The position numbers and the translations under genes were made by a program. From Peptococcaceae bacterium (GTDB lineage Bacteria; Bacillota; Peptococcia; Peptococcales; Peptococcaceae), in the NCBI GenBank assembly GCA_900759105.1, contig CAAETY010000087.1, forward strand, positions 1-53,104: DNA of 53,104 nt. The letters are read 5' to 3'. Position 1 is the first letter of the stretch; each line of letters begins with the position of its first letter. The notes beneath the pieces were generated by a model. It saw nothing but the letters and a program-made list of their open reading frames with translations. It had not been told where the DNA came from and made no database searches. Below, piece by piece: positions 24,975-33,607 of this stretch.

Positions 24975-25124
24975 AAAAAAGAAATTAGATGAGGTATGAA
25001 AAACATTTATCGTTTAGCGGTGTGTGGTGGCGTCTTAAAAGGGCCCGACAGAAAAAGATGAAATCACTTCGCCAAATGAAAATGAGTTTGTGAATACTCG
25101 TAGACAAGAAAAGGAGTGAGTATA

Positions 25125-26537
25125 ATGTCGGAAGTTCAAAAAAACACAAACGGGGATAATTACTTTGATGGAATGGAGAAGCTTGGAAAGTCACACAAAC
25201 ATTTTTTGTGGATAGCCGCAGTATGTTACTTCTTTGACCAAATGGACATGCAGATGTTTGGGAACATCACCCCGGCGGTTATGAAGGATTTAGGGTTTAC
25301 ATTAGATCAAATTGCAGTAATGAATGCATTTAACTTTTTGGGAATGTGTTTGGGCGGTTTCTTTGGTGGGATGATTGCTACAAAGATTGGCCGTAAAAAG
25401 ACACTCATTGGATTGGTTGGTTTATTCTCAATAGCTTCAATTGTCAATGCATTAAGTGGACATTATCTTAATTTTGTTATATGTCGTTTTCTCATAGGAT
25501 TCGGGACCATTGGGATGGTAACGGTTGCGATGGTTTATATGGCAGAAATGCTTCCATCACATAATCGTGGCAAATATCAAGCGCTTTCCATTGCGGCCGG
25601 GACTCTGGGGATTCCGTTTGGGGCATTCTTCTGTGCTTCAATGATTGGGATTGGCGTTCATACGTGGCGTTTCTGCTTCATGATTGGCGGTGTAAGTATT
25701 TTATTGGTGCCACTCGGTATGAAGTGGTTAAAAGAATCTCCACGTTGGTTAGTAATGACCGGTAAAGTACAAGAAGCGGAAGAAGTGGTTACCGCTTGTA
25801 CCGGCAAACCTTGTGATTTAAGTGAGATGGCCTTTAAGTGTGTACAACCTAAGCCAATTGGCATGATTCAAAGCTTGAAGATTATGTTTAACAAGGCATT
25901 CCGTAAACAAACTGTTGTAGTTGTGGCTTTGGCATGGGGGGCAACCCTTGGCGTGTTCTATATGTCTAACTACGGAACAACATTCTGTGTGGATATGGGA
26001 ATGCAATATCAAATGGTATTGCTTGTTGCTGCAACCGGTGTTATTGGGACGCCATTGGGCGATTTGACAGTTTCTTTATTCTCAGATAAAGGTGGCCGCC
26101 GCATTCCGATTATTATTTTCTCATGTATTGCCGGTGGGATTTGCTTATTGAGAGGGTTCTTCACACAATCACTGATTAATACGATTAATGCAGGTAATAC
26201 TGCACTTGGTTTAGCTGTATTAATTATTATAGGGGTTGCGTTCTCTATGTTTGCCGGTGGGACCATGACAATGATGTGGACCTACTTGGCGGAAAGCTTC
26301 CCAACTAAGATTCGCAGTAATGCGACAGGGATGGTTTTTGGTTCCGCTCGATTGATTGCTGTGTTTGCAACATTGACTGTTCAGGCAGTATATGCTATGG
26401 GCGGTTATATTGGCATCAACATTGTAAACAGCTTGTGGTACTTCATTCCGGCATTCTTTGGTTTAATTTGGGGTGTAAGTTCCGCAGGGAAATCTCTGGA
26501 AGAATTAGAAGCGGAAGCAGAACGTATTATGTGCTAA
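25125..26537 (+). CDS. MFS transporter, sugar-porter/aromatic-acid symporter-like
   Basis: Major facilitator permease of 470 residues with twelve predicted helices. The loop 2-3 motif is GGMIATKIGRKKTLIG, the post-helix-6 motif is KWLKESPRWLVMTGK and there is a repeat in loop 8-9 (FSDKGGRRIPI). Helix 1 holds FFDQMDMQMFGNITPAVMKD with charged residues of the kind seen in organic-acid/proton symporters. The substrate is unknown; sharing a promoter architecture with the AlkP-superfamily hydrolase suggests an organophosphate, phosphonate or sulfate ester (inference). ATG 25125 follows AAAGGAG. Followed 36 nt later by a small membrane protein in the same unit. Confidence 0.9.
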   Translation: MSEVQKNTNGDNYFDGMEKLGKSHKHFLWIAAVCYFFDQMDMQMFGNITPAVMKDLGFTLDQIAVMNAFNFLGMCLGGFFGGMIATKIGRKKTLIGLVGLFSIASIVNALSGHYLNFVICRFLIGFGTIGMVTVAMVYMAEMLPSHNRGKYQALSIAAGTLGIPFGAFFCASMIGIGVHTWRFCFMIGGVSILLVPLGMKWLKESPRWLVMTGKVQEAEEVVTACTGKPCDLSEMAFKCVQPKPIGMIQSLKIMFNKAFRKQTVVVVALAWGATLGVFYMSNYGTTFCVDMGMQYQMVLLVAATGVIGTPLGDLTVSLFSDKGGRRIPIIIFSCIAGGICLLRGFFTQSLINTINAGNTALGLAVLIIIGVAFSMFAGGTMTMMWTYLAESFPTKIRSNATGMVFGSARLIAVFATLTVQAVYAMGGYIGINIVNSLWYFIPAFFGLIWGVSSAGKSLEELEAEAERIMC

Positions 26538-26573
26538 TATATACTTACAGCATTTGGTAGGAGGTGGGATGCG

Positions 26574-26984
26574 ATGTTATCTTTTATTGGTAGTGTGCTT
26601 TGTTTAATCGTCGGTATAGCAACGGTAGCATGGGCCTTTCATATTCAAAAGGAAGAGGATAAAGAACGTGTCCCGGGCTTCTACACAGAAGCGAGTATTG
26701 TAGCTAATAAGTTAACAAAAGATCAAACCAAACGAAAAGTGACCTTTGAATTTACAAAAGATTTTAAGGTGCTTCATTGTACCAATCAATATGAAGCCGA
26801 AGAAGCAGCGCTATGGCGTGAAGGAAAACGGTTTCTCATTGTTTATGATGAAAGCACTGACAAAGTTTATTGTAATCCAATGAAGGAATCTCGCAAAAAG
26901 CAAGCCCTTTGCATGGTTATTGGTGGGGTTGTGATTCTTGTGGGGATTCAGTGGAGCATTTTGGCAGCCGGATTGATGTTTTGA
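26574..26984 (+). CDS. Small DUF3592-like membrane protein
   Basis: 136 residues with a helix at each end (about 3-22 and 113-133) and a soluble middle of about 85 residues (TKRKVTFEFTKDFKVLHC, KRFLIVYDESTDKVYCNP), the arrangement of DUF3592-type proteins whose central beta domain faces out of the membrane. The assignment rests on layout, not on a firm motif. AGGAGG lies 9 nt before the ATG. It is transcribed with the MFS gene and closed by a terminator, so it is probably an accessory of that transporter. Confidence 0.7.
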   Translation: MLSFIGSVLCLIVGIATVAWAFHIQKEEDKERVPGFYTEASIVANKLTKDQTKRKVTFEFTKDFKVLHCTNQYEAEEAALWREGKRFLIVYDESTDKVYCNPMKESRKKQALCMVIGGVVILVGIQWSILAAGLMF

Positions 26985-27058
26985 TATAGTCGGCACGTTT
27001 GAAGAAAAGCGCTAAAAGACAAGCGTGTTGAACAATTATTAGTAATATGATATAGTGG

Positions 27059-27097
27059 AAAGTAAGTTGATAATATTCTATCAACTTACTTTTTTTA
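27059..27097 (+). terminator. Intrinsic terminator of the MFS operon
   Basis: Stem AAAGTAAGTTGATA/TATCAACTTACTTT, 6-nt loop, T run; lies between the small membrane protein and the LysR gene. Confidence 0.9.
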
Positions 27098-27127
27098 TTT
27101 GCGCGATTATTACGATGGAGTGATAAG

Positions 27128-28042
27128 ATGACGATAGAACAGTTGCAATATATATGTATGGTTGCGAAAATGCATTCTATTACCAATGCAGCTGAAGAGC
27201 TATTTGTGACGCAGAAAACCATCAGCAAAGCTATGAATAAGCTTGAAAAGGAATTGGACGTCAAGCTTTTAAATCGCTCTCACAAGGGTGTTACGCTTAC
27301 GCCGGAGGGGGCGCTTTTTGTAGATGAAGCAAAGGAAATTGTAGAGAAAATTGACGCCCTTTATGATATGATATGCCCGGATGCGCATGAAAAAGAGCTG
27401 GAAGGGCAACTTGTTGTGACAATGGCGTCATATGTATCCGCTTTAATTGGAACAGGGTTATTGACAACGTATCATAAAAAGTACAAAAAAGTGCAGCTGA
27501 AAATATCCGAAAAGCTGACAGTGGATATAGTGACAGAGCTAATAGATGGGGCTATCGAAGGAGTATGTTTAATTTCCTCGGTAGATGGGGATATTGGTTT
27601 GGGCAGTCTCAAGGAATATAGTGACAGCATTGACATGAAAGTGCTGTATGAGGATGAATTGCAGGTCTATGTATCACCGAAAAGTCGCCTTGCTCAAAAA
27701 AATGAAGTTAGCTTGGATGATTTAGAAGGCTTATACGCCGGATACGGTTTTACGCCGGGAACGGCATATATTTTGAAAAATCGCTATGGCACAGTGATGG
27801 AGGCCTTTACCAACTCTACGAATGTATCCTTGATTGGACAAGCGGTAATGGATGAGGTGGCTTTTGGCATTTCAACCAAGGCGATTGCAAAAACAGATCC
27901 GTTTTATAAAGATTTTGTGATGTTGTCTATAGATGACCATCCGAAGGTACAGGTATGTCTTATTAAACGTAAAGATTATGACATGACGGAGTTAGAAGTA
28001 GTTTTTTTAAATGAAGTAAATAGATTGTTTTCAACGTTGTGA
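27128..28042 (+). CDS. LysR-family transcriptional regulator
   Basis: 304 residues: N-terminal winged helix (YICMVAKMHSITNAAEELFV and TQKTISKAMNKLEKELDVKL) followed by a periplasmic-binding-like effector domain. It stands between two transcription units (MFS and AlkP) whose promoters share the same box and spacing, and so is the obvious regulator of both, presumably activating them when the imported compound or its product is bound. GGAG lies 8 nt before the ATG. It has terminators on either side, so it is expressed on its own; a TATAGT near 27051 could be its -10. Confidence 0.93.
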   Translation: MTIEQLQYICMVAKMHSITNAAEELFVTQKTISKAMNKLEKELDVKLLNRSHKGVTLTPEGALFVDEAKEIVEKIDALYDMICPDAHEKELEGQLVVTMASYVSALIGTGLLTTYHKKYKKVQLKISEKLTVDIVTELIDGAIEGVCLISSVDGDIGLGSLKEYSDSIDMKVLYEDELQVYVSPKSRLAQKNEVSLDDLEGLYAGYGFTPGTAYILKNRYGTVMEAFTNSTNVSLIGQAVMDEVAFGISTKAIAKTDPFYKDFVMLSIDDHPKVQVCLIKRKDYDMTELEVVFLNEVNRLFSTL

Positions 28043-28054
28043 TAGAATATAAAC

Positions 28055-28095
28055 GTGTAGTAACGCTATAGAAGGCGGTGCTACACATTTTTTTT
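28055..28095 (+). terminator. Intrinsic terminator of the LysR gene
   Basis: Stem GTGTAG...GC/GC...CTACAC with one internal mismatch and eight or more T. Confidence 0.87.
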
Positions 28096-28098
28096 ATG

Positions 28099-28173
28099 CA
28101 CAACCAATGGTTGTACTATAAAAAAAAGCGGGCGATGTGGTTGTTTCTCAATTGTTTTGGGACTGGATATAAT
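28099..28173 (+). promoter_or_regulatory. Putative LysR-regulated promoter of the AlkP gene
   Basis: Box CACA-N5-TGGTTGT (28099-28114) overlaps a perfect palindrome ACAACCA-A-TGGTTGT (28100-28114). Exactly 53 nt later lies TATAAT (28168-28173). TTTCTCAAT (28144-28152) again supplies a weak -35 17 nt upstream. Confidence 0.75.
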
Positions 28174-28222
28174 GAAGATAACAAGAAACGAATAATCAAA
28201 AACTCAAAGGAGGAAACATATA

Positions 28223-30295
28223 ATGAGTAAGAAACGTGCCATGATGATTGGCCTTGACGGGGCCGATCCAGTCGTTGTTAGACGCTTAATCGATGAAGGC
28301 AAAATGCCTAACATGAAAAAATTGTTGGATCAAGGGGTTGCCAGAGAAACCCTCGATATGATGGGCGTACTTCCTACTATCACCCCTCCAAACTGGGCGT
28401 CTATTGCTACCGGGAACTATCCTAGAACACACGGTGTAACATGCTTCTTGAATCATACCTTGGGCAAATCGCTCGGGATTACTGAATTAAACTGGAATTC
28501 TCAACGTGTAGAATCTGAATTTATTTGGGAAGTTTTTGAAGACGAAGGCAAGAAATGTATCATGTTGAACTATTGTGAAGCATGGCCAAACCGCGTAGAA
28601 GGCAGTAACAACATTTTCATTGATGGTGTAGGCGTTGTGCCTTTCCTTCGCTCTTCAGCGCAATTTCAAAAGGTTGTTGTATTTGACAGCGAAAACGAAG
28701 GTGTAAAAGAAATTCCGCACACCGTATCTCAAAGCTCCAGTGACTGTGTCGTTTATAAGGACCAAGTAGACCAATTTGCGTCCGAATCCAACGAAGCACC
28801 GGCAGCTGATATGGGTGGTATGGATATTCCTGAAGGTATGACTATTGATGACATCTTGGCAAATTCCTCTCACTTTAGTGATATGCCATTGGAATCTCCT
28901 GGGATGGTTATTAAGGGATTCTCCGCTGAAGAAGCTTGTAATGATGACAAGTACGACAAATTGTTTGTGCCAATCAAAGATGCTGAGGGTTGGGCTTTTG
29001 AAGTGCCGGAAGGTGCAAAAGAAGTCGTCTTTACCATGAATAACTCGTTGATTCGTCGAGTGGCATTGTTCTACGGCGAAAGCTATAAGAATATCAAAAT
29101 CTATAAGAACAAAAAGAAGGATGAACCAATTGGCGAATGCACTTTAGATACATGGTCCAAGCCAATTTATGATAAGTTCGTCATTGAAGATGAAGAAGTG
29201 AACGTGGCTTATTATATCCGCGGTATGGAAATGGCAGAAGACGGCTCTAAGGGTCGTTTCTACATCTCCCACGTGATGGATTGCGATGATAAGACGTATT
29301 ATTATCCACAAAGCATTCATCAAGAAATGATGGAAAATGTAGGCCCAATGTGCTATTTTGCAAACGTTGACCGTCATACCGTATTGGGTGACCGCATTGA
29401 ATTGGAATCCTTTGACTTGGTGAACGATTGGCACATGAGAGCCACCCAATACCTCTTTGATACCAACCCTGATTGGCAGCTCTTCTACATTCACTTGCAC
29501 AGCATTGACTTGGTAAACCACCATTATATGGAACAAGCAGTAGAAGGCCGTCATGAAGATTGGAAACGCTTCAGAGATATCGTCGACGAAATTTATATGA
29601 TTAACGACAAATACATCGGTACTGTTCTCGACAATCTCGATGAAAATACTGTTGTTTGCGTAACCTCTGACCACGCTGCGATTCCTCGTAGCGCAGGTTA
29701 TGAAAACCCTGGGATTGGGGAACTTTCCGGGATTAATGCAGGCGTTATGGAAGAACTCGGTTATACTGTGACCAAACCAATGCCTGGTGTAGAAGGGATG
29801 TACGAAATCGACTGGACCAAGACTCGTGCTATCAATCACAGAACCTCTCATATCTATATCAATCTTAAGGGAAGAGATCCGGAAGGGATCGTAGAACCGG
29901 AAGATTACGATGCATTGGTGCAACAAATCATCAGTGATCTCTATAGCTATAGAGACCCACAACACCCAAATGAACGTGTGATTGCATTTGCAATGACCCG
30001 TGAAGAAATGGAAACTGTTGGCATGGGCGGCCCTCACTGTGGGGATATCTTCTTCCAATTGAGAAAAGAATATGGCTTTGAACATGGTAATAGCTTTCAA
30101 TATGTAACCAATGAAGGCTATTCCTTGGGTGCACTCTGCATCTGGGCAGGTATGGGGCTCAAGAAGGGTGAATACATCGACCGTCCAATTAGAAATGTTG
30201 ACATCGTTCCAACTTTCTGCCATTTAGTTGGTAACAGAATGCCAAAAGAAGTTGAAGGCGGCGTTATTTATCAGCTCCTTGAAGAAGAAAAGTAA
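28223..30295 (+). CDS. Large cytoplasmic AlkP-superfamily phosphodiesterase/phosphatase
   Basis: Metal-dependent hydrolase of 690 residues in the type I phosphodiesterase/nucleotide pyrophosphatase branch. Metal and catalytic features: Asp12 in MIGLDGADP, the likely nucleophile Thr54 in TITPPNWASIATG, Asp/His in HSIDLVNHHYM, the Asp-His pair in TSDHAA and a C-terminal His (GMGGPHCGDIFF). An insertion of roughly 250 residues between the nucleophile and the distal metal site (about 150-400, containing an acidic Met-rich segment, ADMGGMDIPEGMT) makes it much longer than typical family members. No signal peptide, so the substrate must be imported. Very strong AAGGAGG site. Reaction class is well supported; the substrate is unknown. 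Confidence 0.9.
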   Translation: MSKKRAMMIGLDGADPVVVRRLIDEGKMPNMKKLLDQGVARETLDMMGVLPTITPPNWASIATGNYPRTHGVTCFLNHTLGKSLGITELNWNSQRVESEFIWEVFEDEGKKCIMLNYCEAWPNRVEGSNNIFIDGVGVVPFLRSSAQFQKVVVFDSENEGVKEIPHTVSQSSSDCVVYKDQVDQFASESNEAPAADMGGMDIPEGMTIDDILANSSHFSDMPLESPGMVIKGFSAEEACNDDKYDKLFVPIKDAEGWAFEVPEGAKEVVFTMNNSLIRRVALFYGESYKNIKIYKNKKKDEPIGECTLDTWSKPIYDKFVIEDEEVNVAYYIRGMEMAEDGSKGRFYISHVMDCDDKTYYYPQSIHQEMMENVGPMCYFANVDRHTVLGDRIELESFDLVNDWHMRATQYLFDTNPDWQLFYIHLHSIDLVNHHYMEQAVEGRHEDWKRFRDIVDEIYMINDKYIGTVLDNLDENTVVCVTSDHAAIPRSAGYENPGIGELSGINAGVMEELGYTVTKPMPGVEGMYEIDWTKTRAINHRTSHIYINLKGRDPEGIVEPEDYDALVQQIISDLYSYRDPQHPNERVIAFAMTREEMETVGMGGPHCGDIFFQLRKEYGFEHGNSFQYVTNEGYSLGALCIWAGMGLKKGEYIDRPIRNVDIVPTFCHLVGNRMPKEVEGGVIYQLLEEEK

Positions 30296-30327
30296 AATTA
30301 TTAAAAGTAGTTAAATGAAGTAATGTT

Positions 30328-30358
30328 AAGCGCCTGTGGTTTCCATAGGCGCTTTTTT
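30328..30358 (+). terminator. Intrinsic terminator of the AlkP gene
   Basis: Stem AAGCGCCTGTGG/CCATAGGCGCTT with loop TTT and six T. Confidence 0.92.
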
Positions 30359-30397
30359 AGGTAATGCGAATGCAATAATAATGGGGGGAAGAGTCCT

Positions 30398-30871
30398 ATG
30401 ACAAAAACGTCAAAGATAGTATTAAAGGGTGCAATTGTGAATTGTGGATTAGCGACAGCACTGATTAATATGGTGATTTGTTACCTTACATTGGCAAAAG
30501 TACCAATGTTTCTGTTCACTGAGTTGAGTGTTAATTTTTTGGGAACGGCGATAGGCTGCGGGCTGCTATGTCCGTTATTTGGTGGCATCATATTAAAGCC
30601 ACTTCAAAAAGAACCTTTGAATTTTGAAGATAAATCAAGCCACGTATTAGCACGATGGGTGCCAAATCAGATACTCCTAGGTGCGGTGGTCATTGCAATG
30701 TTTAGTGCCATATTGTTTTGGGGGATGCCTGTGCTACCGGTTAAACTGTTGAGCGTAGAGTTTACAATAAGACGCATACTTGCATGCGTTCTTTTAGGAG
30801 TGTATTCCGGTGTGGTAGCGACTTTTGCTGCATATTTAGGTGTACATAGAGCGTATTATGCTAAAAAATAA
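30398..30871 (+). CDS. Hypothetical four-helix membrane protein
   Basis: Not recognised. 157 residues with four hydrophobic segments (about 10-30, 36-62, 88-110, 125-148), a short positively charged N-terminus and a soluble loop KPLQKEPLNFEDKSSHVLAR between helices 2 and 3. Start ATG 30398 follows GGGGGGAAGAG, an unusual G-rich ribosome binding site. It lies 40 nt past the AlkP terminator; read-through could link it to that gene, but no separate promoter or LysR box is visible. No terminator is evident after it. Confidence 0.65.
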   Translation: MTKTSKIVLKGAIVNCGLATALINMVICYLTLAKVPMFLFTELSVNFLGTAIGCGLLCPLFGGIILKPLQKEPLNFEDKSSHVLARWVPNQILLGAVVIAMFSAILFWGMPVLPVKLLSVEFTIRRILACVLLGVYSGVVATFAAYLGVHRAYYAKK

Positions 30872-30970
30872 ATTGTAACCATATGAAAAAAAGAAAACAC
30901 AGTGCTTTTGTAGAGCTTGTGCGATGTTGCTGTGCTTGGCCTTGCGGTGGCAATGGTGTCCGTCCCTTGC

Positions 30971-30999
30971 TTGCATAAGGTGCGAAAATTTACTATAAT
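30971..30999 (+). promoter_or_regulatory. Promoter of the RNase J gene
   Basis: TTGCAT (30971-30976), 17-nt spacer, TATAAT (30994-30999). Confidence 0.7.
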
Positions 31000-31035
31000 A
31001 AAATAAGCTGAGTATACTATTGGATCGGCAAATAT

Positions 31036-32733
31036 ATGAAGAAGGAGGAAATTGTTATTTCTAAGCAAAAACCAAAAGATGGCGTAAAGATTATCCCGTT
31101 GGGCGGACTGGAAGAAATCGGGAAAAATATGACAGCCATCGAATACAAAGATGAGATTATCGTCATCGATGCAGGGATGTCTTTTCCAAGTGAAGATTTG
31201 CTGGGTGTTGACTGCGTTATTCCGGATATCACTTATCTCACAACGAACAAGGAAAAGGTCAAAGGCATAGTTCTGACGCACGGCCACGAAGACCACATTG
31301 GTGGTTTGCCTTATGTGCTCAGAGAACTGCATGTGCCGGTGTATGGCACACGTCTTACGATTGGGCTGCTCGAACCAAAGCTCAAGGAAGCACGCAATCT
31401 CGGTAAGCAGCGTTTGGTTGTTGTAAAGCACGGCGAACCGTTTAGAATCGGACATTTAGAGATTGAACTCATTAAAACCTGTCATAGTATTCCTGATGCG
31501 AGTGCGATTGCTGTGCATACGCCTCTTGGAACGATTTTCCATACAGGGGACTTTAAGTTTGACCAAACACCGGTAGACGGCGTGACAACTGATTTCCAAC
31601 GTATTGCGGAAATCAGTGCCCGTGGGGTGCTTCTCATGATGAGTGACTCCACCAATGCCATGCGTCCGGGCTTTAGTATGAGTGAGTCCAATATTGGCAC
31701 AACCTTTGAATCTATTTTCCCTCATGTTCAGGGACGCATTATTATTGCAACATTTGCATCCAACGTCCATCGTTTACAGCAGGTACTGAATGTGGCCTAT
31801 GACAACAAACGCAAAGTTGTTATTACCGGGCGTAGTATGTTAAACACCATCAATGTGGCCAGTGAATATGGCTACCTCAAGGTGCCACCGCATACCATTA
31901 TCGAAATGGATGAAATGAAGCAATATCCGGACAATCAAATTGTAATTCTTTGCACCGGTAGCCAAGGCGAACCGATGGCGGCGCTTTCTCGCATGGCGAT
32001 GAGCGAGCACCGTCAGGTACATATTGGTCCCGGTGATACGGTGATTTTCTCTGCAAGTCCAATTCCCGGTAATGAAAAACTCATTAGCAAAGTAAGCGAT
32101 ATGCTCTTCAAGCTCGGTGCGAACGTCATCGATAACACCGATCAACGTGTGCACGTATCCGGGCACGCCGCCCGCGAAGAGCTCAAGATGATGTTGAATC
32201 TCGTAAAACCAAAGTACTTTATGCCTGTGCACGGAGAGTACCGTATGCTTCTTAGTCATGCAAATCTTGCAAAAGAAGTGGGTATTCCATCCGAAAATAT
32301 TGTTGTTACAGAAAACGGCAGCGTTGTAATGGCTACGCGCAATCGTGTGAGTGTGGCCGGAAAAGTGCCTTCCGGGCGTGTGCTTATTGACGGCTTGGGC
32401 ATTGGCGATGTGGGCAATATTGTATTGCGTGACCGCAAGCAGCTTTCCCAAGATGGGATTTTTATTGTTGTGGTTACCATCGATCGCAAGAACAAGCGCG
32501 TGGTAGCAGGACCGGATTTGGTGAGTCGTGGCTTTGTGTATGTGCGTGAAGCCGATGAGCTGATGACGGAGGCGCGTGCTCGCGTTGAAAAGGCGTTGGA
32601 TCAATGTATGGCTGATGGCGTGACCGATTGGACCGCTATTAAACAAAGTCTGCGTGATGTGACCGGGAAGTTCCTTTATGAACGCACCCGTCGTCGTCCA
32701 ATGATTCTGCCGATTATTATGGAAGAAAACTAA
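31036..32733 (+). CDS. rnj: Ribonuclease J
   Basis: Metallo-beta-lactamase/beta-CASP nuclease of 565 residues for mRNA decay and rRNA processing, with 5' exonuclease and endonuclease activity. The zinc motif is LTHGHEDHIGG, with HTGDFKFD, the beta-CASP motif VITGRSML and CTGSQGEPMAALSRMA, and the late His in HVSGHA and PVHGEYR. The start is unclear: ATG 31036 has no ribosome binding site, while a perfect AAGGAGG (31042-31048) lies just inside the gene and would direct initiation to ATT 31051/31057 in frame. I keep the ATG by default. Own promoter upstream and a terminator directly after. Confidence 0.93.
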   Translation: MKKEEIVISKQKPKDGVKIIPLGGLEEIGKNMTAIEYKDEIIVIDAGMSFPSEDLLGVDCVIPDITYLTTNKEKVKGIVLTHGHEDHIGGLPYVLRELHVPVYGTRLTIGLLEPKLKEARNLGKQRLVVVKHGEPFRIGHLEIELIKTCHSIPDASAIAVHTPLGTIFHTGDFKFDQTPVDGVTTDFQRIAEISARGVLLMMSDSTNAMRPGFSMSESNIGTTFESIFPHVQGRIIIATFASNVHRLQQVLNVAYDNKRKVVITGRSMLNTINVASEYGYLKVPPHTIIEMDEMKQYPDNQIVILCTGSQGEPMAALSRMAMSEHRQVHIGPGDTVIFSASPIPGNEKLISKVSDMLFKLGANVIDNTDQRVHVSGHAAREELKMMLNLVKPKYFMPVHGEYRMLLSHANLAKEVGIPSENIVVTENGSVVMATRNRVSVAGKVPSGRVLIDGLGIGDVGNIVLRDRKQLSQDGIFIVVVTIDRKNKRVVAGPDLVSRGFVYVREADELMTEARARVEKALDQCMADGVTDWTAIKQSLRDVTGKFLYERTRRRPMILPIIMEEN

Positions 32734-32738
32734 TTTTT

Positions 32739-32774
32739 AACCTCGTTTGCTCTTTGGGGCGAACGAGGTTTTTT
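32739..32774 (+). terminator. Intrinsic terminator of the RNase J gene
   Basis: Stem AACCTCGTTTGC/GCGAACGAGGTT with an 8-nt loop and six T, 5 nt after the stop. Confidence 0.92.
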
Positions 32775-32800
32775 AGAAGGTATGAGAAAGGGTGAAGCAC

Positions 32801-33589
32801 ATGACGTGTCATATTGGCTTGGTGCAAATGCCGGTTACTGAAAATAAAGCGGAAAATCTTGCCCGTGCCTATGCTGAAATTAAGCGCGCTGCTGATTTGG
32901 GCGCTGAGCTTGTTATTTTGCCGGAGATGTTTTGTGTGCCATATGTTACAGCGCGTTTTCCGGATTATGCGGAGCAAGATGGTGGAGAAGCGCAAGCAAT
33001 GCTAAAAAATGCGGCATGTGAATGTGGCGTGTGGCTGATTGGCGGTTCTATTTGCGAGCTTGCGGATGGAAAATATTACAACACAAGCTTTGTCTACAAT
33101 GACAAGGGCGAATGCGTGGCAAAGCATCGCAAAGCGCATTTGTTTGACATTGACATTCAAGGTGGGCAATACTTCAAGGAAAGTGATGTGCTTTCAGCCG
33201 GGAATGGTGCGACTGTTTTTGACTCGCCGTGGGGCAAGATTGGGCTCGGGATTTGTTTCGATATTCGCTTTACCAAGCAAGCGGAGGAAATGATTGACCG
33301 TGGTGCACGTATGCTCGTTTATCCGGCAGCCTTTAACTTGACCACCGGCCCACGCCATTGGGAGCTCTTGTTCCGTGCTCGTGCTGTGGATGGTCAATGC
33401 TTTGCCATTGGCGTGGCGCCGGCGCGTAACACTGAAAGTAGCTATGTGTCGTGGGGGCATACGATTGTTGTGGACCCGTGGGGTGTGGTGAAAGGAGATT
33501 TTGGCACAGCAGCGGTGACACAGGTTGTTTGTATCGATTTAGACACGGTGAAGGACGTACGTCGTCAAATTCCGTTGGGACGTCAATAA
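32801..33589 (+). CDS. Carbon-nitrogen hydrolase, omega-amidase-like
   Basis: Nitrilase-superfamily amidase of 262 residues. The catalytic triad is visible: Glu in VILPEMFCVPY, Lys in AKHRKAHLFDID and Cys in GLGICFDIRF. The region HLFDIDIQGGQYFKES and the late motif SSYVSWGHTIVVDPWGVV match the omega-amidase (Nit2-like) branch, which deaminates 2-oxoglutaramate or 2-oxosuccinamate; other amides are possible. ATG 32801 is chosen, 6 nt after AAAGGGTG, over an in-frame GTG at 32792. Located 18 nt ahead of proC with no terminator between, so the two are likely one operon linking amide and proline/glutamate metabolism. Confidence 0.9.
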   Translation: MTCHIGLVQMPVTENKAENLARAYAEIKRAADLGAELVILPEMFCVPYVTARFPDYAEQDGGEAQAMLKNAACECGVWLIGGSICELADGKYYNTSFVYNDKGECVAKHRKAHLFDIDIQGGQYFKESDVLSAGNGATVFDSPWGKIGLGICFDIRFTKQAEEMIDRGARMLVYPAAFNLTTGPRHWELLFRARAVDGQCFAIGVAPARNTESSYVSWGHTIVVDPWGVVKGDFGTAAVTQVVCIDLDTVKDVRRQIPLGRQ

Positions 33590-33607
33590 AGGAAAGAAGG
33601 AATGATA

